Assembly: GCA_964636385.1 (NCBI GenBank)
Contig: CAZWSC010000005.1
Coordinates: 1-14,374 of the forward strand
Origin: CAZWSC01 sp964636385
GTDB lineage: Bacteria; Eisenbacteria; RBG-16-71-46; CAIMUX01
Reading direction: 5' to 3'
Length of the DNA stretch: 14,374 nt
Position 1 is the stretch's first letter. Every line of letters begins with the position of its first letter. A model generated the notes under the pieces. The model saw only the letters and a list, made by a program, of their open reading frames with translations. It was not told where the DNA came from and made no database searches. Of this stretch, positions 1 through 6,018 are shown piece after piece. The translations under genes and the position numbers were made by a program.

Positions 1-191
1 GACGTCGCGATGAACTCCCCGCTGTCCCAGAATGCCGTGCTCAGGTACATCGTGCGGATGTACACAATCTGGGTGATGATGAAGACGACGAGGGCGCCGA
101 GCCAGTATGGATCACGGAGCAGGCGGAGCACCCGGCTTCCGGGCTTTCCCTGGCCCCGTGCCGCAGCCATGTCGGGGCTGAGATCCATCAT
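1..191 (-). CDS. DUF2723 / TMEM260-like membrane protein, N-terminal fragment
   Basis: Only the first 63 codons are in the window; the gene runs off the left edge. The translation begins MMDLSPDMAAARGQGKPG, then has a hydrophobic segment (about residues 31-46, around ALVVFIITQIVYIR) followed by YLSTAFWDSGEFIAT. The F-W-D-S-G-E-F-I-A-T signature right after the first transmembrane helix is typical of DUF2723 proteins, multi-pass membrane proteins related to eukaryotic TMEM260 and GT-C type glycosyltransferases; the acidic D and E lie where GT-C enzymes place catalytic acids in the first extracytoplasmic loop. The ATG at 191 overlaps the stop of the upstream peptidase gene as ATGA (188-191), so translation is probably coupled. 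A second ATG follows immediately at 188. Family assignment is fairly secure from the motif. A role as glycosyltransferase for exported proteins is inference. Confidence 0.8.
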   Translation of the reverse strand, partial: MMDLSPDMAAARGQGKPGSRVLRLLRDPYWLGALVVFIITQIVYIRTMYLSTAFWDSGEFIAT

Positions 192-3100
192 CGGGCCACA
201 ACCAGGCGACCCAGGGTGGTCTCACTCCTTCCGCCCGCCGCTGGAGTGACCGAGATCTTGTACAGGTAGACCCCGTTGGCCAGGCCGTCCCCGTCGGTGT
301 CGCGCCCGTCCCAGGGGACTCCCCTGGTCGCAAACTCCGTCGGAGTAACCCTGAGAGCAGGATCGAGCCGCCAGATCCTGCGGCCTGTCAGGGTAAACAA
401 CTGGATGTCCAGGTCCGCCTCCCCGCTGATGCTGCCGAAAAACCTGGTGGGGCCGGATGTGGGATTCGGAAAGTTGAACACCCGGCCCAGCAGCCTGGCG
501 CCGGCACCCTCCCCGCGCATGGTAAAGGGCATTCGAGCCGTCGTGCTGTTCCGGACGTTATCCGAGGCCTTAACCACAAGTTCGTAGGATGACCCTTCAG
601 CCAGTCCGGCGGGCAGCCTGCCTTCGAGAACGGCCTGTGTATAATCCTCGCCGAAGACGACCTGGTCCGCCAGGTCCTCAACAGTCAGCACTTCACCGGC
701 CTCCTCCACCTGCATGAGCACCGACCTGGATCCCACCAGCCTCGTGACATTGATCCCGCTGGTGTCCTCAAGGGACGCAACAAAGGAAGCCCTTGGCGGT
801 AGATCAGCCGGGTCGTCGTAGAACTCGACGTGGATGCGCGGGCCTTCGCGGTCTTCGCTGGGCGGTGCCTCCTCTTCGGGGACATACAGATGAAGACTGG
901 AAGCTCCCTGCTGAACGCCGTCCTCGACTAGGAGATGGATCCGGGCCCTGCCCCTCTCTCCCGTGCGGAGGGCATCCGGCGGCAGGAAGCGCACCGAAAA
1001 CTCACCATCGACAACCGGGGCAGCGCCGCGGTAGATCGGTGCTCCCGTGACGGCGTACTCCACAGATCCGGGAGGCGAGGATGATTCCGCCCGCCGGATC
1101 ACCTGCGAATCGTACATGCGGACATGGACCGTTCCCCGGAAGGCGACATCGGTCCCGCCCATCCCGTCCAGCACACTCCCCTTCAGATCCGTGAGTACCC
1201 CCCGCCTGAGTGTGTCACCGACGGCACGGCCGGTATGCGCCTCGTACAGGCTCATGCCGACAGGCAGCTGTGGGAAGGCGAAGCGCGTGGCCGGATCCCC
1301 GAACAGGGCGAAGCGGCGTGAGTTCAGGTTCCCCGGAACGGAGAGATTGCCCTTACACACGGCTACCGCCTCCCCAAGCGGGGGGAATGCCGCCGGATCG
1401 CCCGCCGGGAAGGCAGCCTGGTAGAAACGCTGGTTGATGTCCGCGCTGCCTCCGCTGAAGGCTATGGCGGACGGGGTGAATGTGGCCATGCATCCGCCGT
1501 TGGCATACAGAATCAGCGCCTCGGCCAGTCCATCCCGGTAGGTGTTGAACTTCCCGACCGAACAGGAAGCGGTGAGCAGGAAGAAGGGGCGGCCCCGGTT
1601 CGTCAGGCCTGGAATGGTCGCAAGCTCGAAGATCCGTTCGTCCGCAAGCTGCTCATCGCTGCCGTGGCCCGTGAAGTTCACTAGGAGGGTTCCCTCGTTC
1701 ATGCGCCTGAGCAGGGCATCCGCCGCAGCGGGCTTGGTGTCGTATATGCATTGCGAGCCGTAGTCATACAGGTAGATCTTGTCGCGCTGAAGGTCCCGGG
1801 GGAGAAGGCGCTCCAGCGCCTCCGTCTGGATCATGTGCTGGATGCCGAGGGGATCGGACCTTGTACCCTGGCATGCATCATCTGCGATGAGTGTGATCCT
1901 GTTGGTCCAGGGTCCGGGATCCCGGCTGGTGTCATACCGTATGATCTTGTTCACCACTGTCGCCGCCTGTGCGGGAGTGCGCGCCGGAATCCTGGAGAGG
2001 TAGATGTCCAATCCTCTGTCCGCCGGGCCTTCGAGATACGCGAAGTAGTCGTCGCTTGCGAACTGGGGCGAGTAGATCAGGAAGTTCAGCAGCGCCGGGT
2101 CATAGTGCATCTCATAGCTTGGGACCTGAACATGTGCGCCCCGTCCAAGGAAGTCCCTGAGATCATAGTGGGTATCCCCGAGAAGAATCGCATGGACGGG
2201 ACCAGCTTCGGGGTCTCCGCCATTCCAGTGATCCCGGGTGAACTCGAAGAAGTTGCGCAGGGCAGTGGGATCGCTGCGCCCCATCCCGAACTCGTTCATC
2301 ACCTCCCGAATGCCGACTACGGCCACTTCAGCCGATGAGCGGTTGGGCATGTGAACCCGCCGGTGAGCGGCCAGAACCTCCGCCTCCGCCAGCAGATCCT
2401 CGTGAGCGACAATGATCATGTCCACGGCGCCCGTCCGCCCGCGCAGATACCCTTCGCGCGGTAGGGGAACCTCCTCCATCCGCGGCGCCGTAAGCACTAC
2501 CCCGGCACGGGCAAGGTAACGGCCCGGCCGGTCTCCATCCTGGACCGATGCGAAACGGACCGCAAAAGTCCCGGACTCGTCGGGCTCCACTGCGGCCCGG
2601 ATCCACCGCGGCGAGAGGGGTTCTGTCGCGTCGAGAACCCTGATATCGCCGTCCGAGAAACCGGCCATTTCCAGCGTATGCGCCCCGCTCAGGCCGCCGG
2701 CAAAGAAGCTCAGGGTGTCGTTCCGCGCCTCGAGTCGCCTGGTGTAGTCGGTCTCTATCCAGGCCAGGTAGATCTGGTCGGTTCGCACATTGTCAGGGAA
2801 CCCGAGCGGGTTGATCGGCGGAACCATGCTGATCTCCTGCGCTCCATCCACCAGCCAGACCCCCGTTGTGTCGATATCCAGGTTCGTGAAACCGTCCCAG
2901 CGGCTGCCGTCCGGGAGCCTGTCGGTCTCCGTTATGACCGTCCCGTTCATCCGCACCCGGATCGCATGGTCCGGCCAGCGGATGTCACGGGGGCGTGAGT
3001 TTCCCCAGAATCTCGCCCTCAGCCTTACGGGCCTGTCGACCACGGGGGACGGAAGATCCAGCTGCACCCGCTGCTCCGTGTCCAGCTGGTTGGTGGTAAG

Positions 3101-4471
3101 CGCCAGCCACCAGAAACGCTCCCACGCCGCCTCCGGGCGACCGGGAGTGCTTGCGGTGGTCCTGGGCCGGGGATCCCAGATCCGCGACAGCCTGAAGTGC
3201 CTGCGATCCAGCACACTGCTTACATACGGTTCGCTGATGCTCGTGCCGTCCACGATGGGGATTCGGGCCGGTTCACCCTGGAACGATCCGCCCCATGTCA
3301 GCCAGTGCGCGACTTCGTTGACGTATGGGTCGCGGAAGAAGCGCTCCGCTTCAGTCTCCGGCCTCCCCAGGTCGTCGTACCACCCGTCAGGTCCCTGCCC
3401 GAAGAAGACTATCTGGTCGCCAAGGTCGAACACACCGTCTCCCCCGTCTTCCACGGTAATCGGAACTTCCCTCATCCAGGATGGCGAGTCCGCATACCCC
3501 GCAGACTCGTCCATGGGCAGTGGTGATGGTGCGAAGAGGCGGAGTGTCAGCGGGTCGATCGCACTCAGATCGACTCCGACAGCCTGCAGATCGCTTCCCG
3601 TGACCTTGTACAGGTCAACGGCGGGCACGTGCAGCATGATCCAGGGGTTCGAGGTGTCTGTGAAGTAGTCTCCGTCGGGCAACCCCCTGCGCGCTCCGGA
3701 AAGAGGGCCGGGCCGCCTCCATGAACGCCCCTGGTCGTAGTTGAGGAACTGTGCGCTGTAGAGGCTCTCGAAAGGATCCCTCCCGGAAGCGGTTCTGACG
3801 TCCTGTCTGAAGGAGGCCGGCACGGAGTAGCGCACCTCGATGCGGGCGACGGTTGCGTAGACAAGGCGCCTGCCCTCCACCCGCACGGGGAAGAAGCCAA
3901 CCGGCACGCCCCACTGATTGCGGACCCAGGATCCAGGCTCCAGATATGCCCCGCCGGCGGGAAGGATCCTGCGAATCCGGTCAGCTTCATCGGTCCGCAA
4001 TCCGCCATCCAGATCCAGGTACTCCTCCCCTTCCACGCTGACAGTGACTGAAGCCCGGGATCCGGGAGGCAGCGCCAGCCAGCCTGATGCGTACGGAAGA
4101 TGCAGATCGTGGGCCAAAGGACCCTCGGCGTGGTGGAGATCGCGCACCCTGATCGTTCCATCGCCGGCACGCTCGACCCCTGCCGGGTGTCCGATGAACC
4201 TTAGGACGAAAGATCCGTGGGAATCCGAGTCCCCGGAAAGCGGCGCGTGGGGGCCCTGCGACGAGACGAGGAGAAGCCTGCCCGGCTCCGCCTCCAGGCC
4301 GTTTCCGCCCCGGGCTTCAGGCCCGTAGGCCCCGCTGTGGCCCGGGGCGCCCCACGCCATCGCAGGGAGGGAAACAGCCCCGAACATCCCCGGCATTAGA
4401 AGTAACGCCAACAGGACCATGGGTAATGGGGATCCGGGCTTCCGGCCTGACCGGTGAAATGCACTGCGCAT
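188..4471 (-). CDS. porU: PorU-like C25 (gingipain-family) peptidase/sortase with C-terminal sorting domain
   Basis: A 1427-residue exported protein. The start at 4471 (MRSAFHRSGRK) is chosen over an upstream ATG at 4600 because it has AGGAG five bases before it, begins a good signal peptide (basic n-region, hydrophobic residues 18-36, cleavage near AMAWG) and avoids overlap with the Trm112 gene. Residues 275-365 resemble the PorU N-terminal region (lines such as YKVTGSDLQAVGVDLSAID and GDQIVFFGQGPDGW). The C25 peptidase domain spans about 685-1065: the catalytic His is H936 in NFTGHGSDEQ and the nucleophile is C970 in FFLLTASCSVGKFN. Two Ig-like stretches follow (about 1066-1205 and 1207-1320), then a FlgD/T9SS-type C-terminal domain (1330-1427: NFPNPTSGP, LTGRRIW, WDGRDTDGDG, GVYLYK). 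In Bacteroidetes PorU removes such C-terminal domains from T9SS cargo, and PorU itself keeps one. It could instead be a secreted C25 protease that is cargo. Family confidence is high; sortase role moderate. Confidence 0.83.
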   Translation of the reverse strand: MRSAFHRSGRKPGSPLPMVLLALLLMPGMFGAVSLPAMAWGAPGHSGAYGPEARGGNGLEAEPGRLLLVSSQGPHAPLSGDSDSHGSFVLRFIGHPAGVERAGDGTIRVRDLHHAEGPLAHDLHLPYASGWLALPPGSRASVTVSVEGEEYLDLDGGLRTDEADRIRRILPAGGAYLEPGSWVRNQWGVPVGFFPVRVEGRRLVYATVARIEVRYSVPASFRQDVRTASGRDPFESLYSAQFLNYDQGRSWRRPGPLSGARRGLPDGDYFTDTSNPWIMLHVPAVDLYKVTGSDLQAVGVDLSAIDPLTLRLFAPSPLPMDESAGYADSPSWMREVPITVEDGGDGVFDLGDQIVFFGQGPDGWYDDLGRPETEAERFFRDPYVNEVAHWLTWGGSFQGEPARIPIVDGTSISEPYVSSVLDRRHFRLSRIWDPRPRTTASTPGRPEAAWERFWWLALTTNQLDTEQRVQLDLPSPVVDRPVRLRARFWGNSRPRDIRWPDHAIRVRMNGTVITETDRLPDGSRWDGFTNLDIDTTGVWLVDGAQEISMVPPINPLGFPDNVRTDQIYLAWIETDYTRRLEARNDTLSFFAGGLSGAHTLEMAGFSDGDIRVLDATEPLSPRWIRAAVEPDESGTFAVRFASVQDGDRPGRYLARAGVVLTAPRMEEVPLPREGYLRGRTGAVDMIIVAHEDLLAEAEVLAAHRRVHMPNRSSAEVAVVGIREVMNEFGMGRSDPTALRNFFEFTRDHWNGGDPEAGPVHAILLGDTHYDLRDFLGRGAHVQVPSYEMHYDPALLNFLIYSPQFASDDYFAYLEGPADRGLDIYLSRIPARTPAQAATVVNKIIRYDTSRDPGPWTNRITLIADDACQGTRSDPLGIQHMIQTEALERLLPRDLQRDKIYLYDYGSQCIYDTKPAAADALLRRMNEGTLLVNFTGHGSDEQLADERIFELATIPGLTNRGRPFFLLTASCSVGKFNTYRDGLAEALILYANGGCMATFTPSAIAFSGGSADINQRFYQAAFPAGDPAAFPPLGEAVAVCKGNLSVPGNLNSRRFALFGDPATRFAFPQLPVGMSLYEAHTGRAVGDTLRRGVLTDLKGSVLDGMGGTDVAFRGTVHVRMYDSQVIRRAESSSPPGSVEYAVTGAPIYRGAAPVVDGEFSVRFLPPDALRTGERGRARIHLLVEDGVQQGASSLHLYVPEEEAPPSEDREGPRIHVEFYDDPADLPPRASFVASLEDTSGINVTRLVGSRSVLMQVEEAGEVLTVEDLADQVVFGEDYTQAVLEGRLPAGLAEGSSYELVVKASDNVRNSTTARMPFTMRGEGAGARLLGRVFNFPNPTSGPTRFFGSISGEADLDIQLFTLTGRRIWRLDPALRVTPTEFATRGVPWDGRDTDGDGLANGVYLYKISVTPAAGGRSETTLGRLVVAR

Positions 4472-4476
4472 AGTTT

Positions 4477-4481
4477 CTCCT
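4477..4481 (-). promoter_or_regulatory. Ribosome binding site of the C25 peptidase gene
   Basis: AGGAG on the minus strand, five bases before the ATG at 4471. It fixes the start at MRSAFHRSGRK and not at ATGs further upstream, which have no such site and would fuse a non-hydrophobic leader in front of the signal peptide. Confidence 0.8.
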
Positions 4482-4511
4482 GGACTGGCCTTGGTGGGCC
4501 GCGCGTTCTGG

Positions 4512-4721
4512 TTAATCTGCATCGGCATCCTGACCTGGAGAAGGGGCACCGTTATCGCCCATCCGCTCTGCTTCCTTGATGAGCATGATGGGGATGTCAT
4601 CCTCGATCCGATACCTGAGGCGGCAGGCGTTGCATGAGAGCCTCTGGTTCACCAGGTCGTACTCCAGGTCTCCCTTGCAGGCAGGACAGACAAGTATGTC
4701 CAGCAGCTCCTGAGGTAGCAT
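4512..4721 (-). CDS. Trm112 family small zinc-binding protein (UPF0434/YcaR-like)
   Basis: A 69-residue protein starting MLPQELLDILVCPACKGDL. It has two CxxC knuckles (CPAC at residues 11-14, CNAC at 28-31), then the family-typical IEDDIPIMLIKEAERM. Trm112-type proteins are small zinc-ribbon proteins; eukaryotic and archaeal members activate SAM-dependent methyltransferases, and many bacterial members have no defined partner. The start at 4721 has GGAGG four bases upstream and places the first CxxC at the usual distance from the N-terminus; longer in-frame starts add an unrelated Arg-rich leader. The tail after ERM is short, acidic and probably disordered (DNGAPSPGQDADAD). It is the first gene of the leftward operon, 40 bases ahead of the C25 peptidase gene. 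A functional link between the two is unknown. Confidence 0.88.
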   Translation of the reverse strand: MLPQELLDILVCPACKGDLEYDLVNQRLSCNACRLRYRIEDDIPIMLIKEAERMGDNGAPSPGQDADAD

Positions 4722-4725
4722 CCGA

Positions 4726-4730
4726 CCTCC
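4726..4730 (-). promoter_or_regulatory. Ribosome binding site of the Trm112-family gene
   Basis: GGAGG on the minus strand, four bases before the ATG at 4721. It supports the short 69-residue product over the 128-residue open frame. Confidence 0.7.
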
Positions 4731-4760
4731 CTGGCCCTCCGAGGCCTGATCCGTGCAAAC

Positions 4761-4776
4761 CGGCCCGGAAGGGCCG
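4761..4776 (-). other. GC-rich hairpin in the leader of the Trm112-porU operon
   Basis: A perfect 6-bp inverted repeat CGGCCC / GGGCCG around a four-base loop, lying between the predicted transcription start (about 4800) and the Trm112 start codon. It would fold in the 5' leader. No poly-T follows, so a simple intrinsic terminator is unlikely. Its function is unknown. Confidence 0.4.
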
Positions 4777-4800
4777 CGGCCGGAGTGGATTAGCGACTCC

Positions 4801-4812
4801 AACGTGCACGTT
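4801..4812. promoter_or_regulatory. Palindrome at the -10/start region, possible operator
   Basis: AACGTGCACGTT is a perfect 12-bp palindrome that overlaps five of the six -10 bases of the predicted minus-strand promoter and extends into the likely transcription start. A dyad in this position is where a repressor would block RNA polymerase. The regulator is not identifiable from the sequence. Confidence 0.4.
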
Positions 4813-4837
4813 AGCAACAAGCTTCGACATGTGTCAA
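4808..4837 (-). promoter_or_regulatory. Sigma70-like promoter for the Trm112-porU-DUF2723 operon
   Basis: On the minus strand a perfect -35 TTGACA (4837-4832) is followed after 18 bases by TAACGT (4813-4808), which keeps the critical TA and final T of the -10 box. Transcription would begin near 4800, giving a leader of about 80 bases before the Trm112 ATG. The surrounding sequence is less GC-rich than the genes. Confidence 0.6.
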
Positions 4838-5020
4838 CGAAACCGGCGAGCCGGGACGAAAGCCGGGCAGGCCGAGCGATCCAGCGCAACAGAGCCATGT
4901 CGCATTCGGAACAGGCAGCTCTGGGCAGGACGCATTGTGGAAATCCGCTGATCCCTCACCCTCCCGCCGTAGCGGGCATGCGACGGAGTCTCCTGTTGCC
5001 TATCGCAAGATTGCCCCCTT

Positions 5021-5080
5021 CCCATTGCAGAGTGCCCTGTTCAACCCGTTGGAACCCCGCACTCTCTGCTGTGAAATGGG
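5021..5080 (+). other. Long imperfect hairpin, candidate structured RNA or leader element
   Basis: Sixty bases fold end to end: CCCATT (5021-5026) with AATGGG (5075-5080); GCAG (5027-5030) with CTGC (5066-5069); AGTGC (5031-5035) with GCACT (5059-5063); then, after a small interior loop, GTTCAA (5039-5044) with TTGGAAC (5049-5055, one bulged G) closed by a CCCG loop. There are 21 base pairs, with bulges mostly on the 3' side. No T-run follows, so it is not an intrinsic terminator. It lies upstream of the lipoprotein gene. Strand and function are uncertain. Confidence 0.45.
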
Positions 5081-5276
5081 CCGGCACGGGTATCCCTCAT
5101 TAAGCAACGTTCATACAACCTGTTGCAGATCATCACATTGAGGAGTAACGCTTCAAGGATGATCCTGCAGGTCCGCCGCGAGGTACGAACCTTGTTCCAT
5201 CTCACACGGCACCCGAATCAGACAGCATTCAGGGCAACCGATCGCGGCACGGGCTCCATGGCACCACCGCGACCCT

Positions 5277-5282
5277 GGGAGG
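5277..5282 (+). promoter_or_regulatory. Ribosome binding site of the lipoprotein gene
   Basis: GGGAGG eight bases before the ATG at 5291. It decides the start: the same frame is open from 5123, but only this start puts the lipobox about 20 residues from the N-terminus. Confidence 0.75.
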
Positions 5283-5290
5283 TCGAACAG

Positions 5291-5815
5291 ATGAAGCTTC
5301 AGAATCTACTCTTCGTCACACTCATGGCCGGGGCGATCGTCTTCTCCGGCTGCGGGAGTGACAAGAGCACTACTAACCCGATTCCACAGGACAACGCTCC
5401 CCCGCTGGCGCCCAGCGGCCTGCAGGTGGCCAAGGCGGACGCCCAGAGCTTCAGAGCCGTGTGGGACGCTGACGGCGGGGTCGGACTTGACGGGTACAGG
5501 GTCTATTTGTTCGATCCCTGTCCCTATCGCGACAACTCGTATGTGCTGCTGAACGAAGACTCGCTCCTGCCCGCCAACTTCTACGTCTACCGTGGGGAGA
5601 TGGATGAGGAAGTCTGGATACGTGTAACCGCCGTCAACCAGAGCGGCATCGAAAGCTCCATGTCCGAGCCGCTTGCCGCAACGGCTCCCCCCAGGAGCAT
5701 CGAAGGAGTCACCACAGATCCAGATGCGGATCCCGGGCGGCGCGGAGGACCGATCGCGGTTCCCGAACCCGAGGATCGCGGGGGTGACCCCGAGCACTAC
5801 GACCGCAACGACTAG
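5291..5815 (+). CDS. Lipoprotein with one fibronectin type III-like domain
   Basis: A 174-residue protein. It begins MKLQNLLFVTLMAGAIVFSG followed by C21: a short basic n-region, a hydrophobic stretch and the lipobox FSGC, so it should be cleaved by signal peptidase II and lipid-anchored. A short Ser/Thr/Pro linker (residues 22-38) leads to an FN3-like domain (about 39-135) with the characteristic PPLAPSGLQVAKAD start, a central Trp, the DGYRVYLFD strand and a VTAVNQSGIES ending. The last 40 residues are acidic, Pro/Gly-rich and probably disordered. Beyond binding or scaffolding, typical of FN3 domains, no specific function is visible. The gene is followed by two hairpins and an intrinsic terminator, and it appears monocistronic. 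Confidence 0.8.
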   Translation: MKLQNLLFVTLMAGAIVFSGCGSDKSTTNPIPQDNAPPLAPSGLQVAKADAQSFRAVWDADGGVGLDGYRVYLFDPCPYRDNSYVLLNEDSLLPANFYVYRGEMDEEVWIRVTAVNQSGIESSMSEPLAATAPPRSIEGVTTDPDADPGRRGGPIAVPEPEDRGGDPEHYDRND

Positions 5816-5845
5816 CGTTTCCGACAGGAACACTGATGTACGCCA

Positions 5846-5936
5846 GGGCGTCCGGCGTCCGCCCCTCCCAGCCTCCTCCGCCGGACGCCCAATGATCAGC
5901 GGACCCGGGCATTGAAGTCCGGGTCCGCTCCTTTTT
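5846..5936 (+). ncRNA. Candidate 3'-UTR-derived small RNA with a C-rich loop
   Basis: Downstream of the lipoprotein stop, GGGCGTCCGGCG (5846-5857) pairs perfectly with CGCCGGACGCCC (5879-5890), presenting a 21-base loop (5858-5878) that is almost all pyrimidine and contains CTCCC and CCTCC. The intrinsic terminator hairpin follows 7 bases later. Stem, C-rich loop and terminator resemble small RNAs that use UCCC/CCUCC loops to pair with Shine-Dalgarno GGAGG sequences. It could equally be a 3' end-stabilising hairpin. This is inference from structure only. Confidence 0.35.
5898..5936 (+). terminator. Rho-independent terminator after the lipoprotein gene
   Basis: AGCGGACCCGG (5898-5908) pairs perfectly over 11 bp with CCGGGTCCGCT (5919-5929) around a 10-base loop, followed by CC and five T residues (5932-5936). 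It separates the lipoprotein transcript from the pyrE-Nudix promoter beginning about 50 bases downstream. Confidence 0.9.
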
Positions 5937-5983
5937 CGCAGGGCGGGCCGCTGCCGTGGCTCGTTACCAGCGCGCAGCCCGCG

Positions 5984-6012
5984 TTGACCGCGAATGGACT
6001 CGCGGATAGACT
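5984..6012 (+). promoter_or_regulatory. Sigma70-like promoter positioned for leaderless transcription of pyrE-Nudix
   Basis: TTGACC (5984-5989) and TAGACT (6007-6012) are separated by exactly 17 bases. The ATG at 6019 begins seven bases after the last -10 base, which is where transcription normally starts. There is no recognisable Shine-Dalgarno sequence before the ATG, in agreement with a leaderless mRNA. Confidence 0.65.
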
Positions 6013-6018
6013 CCCGCC

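Larger units (their letters stand above)
4838..5290. other. Intergenic region between divergent transcripts
   Basis: About 450 bases separate the leftward operon from the lipoprotein gene. I see no protein gene: open frames here lack ribosome binding sites and family features. The clear structure is the hairpin at 5021-5080. A small inverted repeat (GCAAC at 5104-5108, GTTGC at 5122-5126) and a weak promoter-like pair, TTGCAG (5123-5128) and TAACGC (5146-5151) spaced by 17 bases, may serve the lipoprotein gene. Confidence 0.5.

Noticed and set aside
1751..2338. A 195-residue plus-strand open frame inside the peptidase gene
   Set aside because: It lies opposite the C25 catalytic domain and has no recognisable features; it is an antisense shadow.
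4472..4600. A longer N-terminus for the C25 peptidase starting at 4600
   Set aside because: It overlaps the Trm112 gene and would bury the signal peptide, and the AGGAG site lies just before the internal ATG at 4471.
5123..5290. A longer N-terminus for the lipoprotein
   Set aside because: It would place the lipobox about 76 residues in, and only the ATG at 5291 has a proper ribosome binding site.
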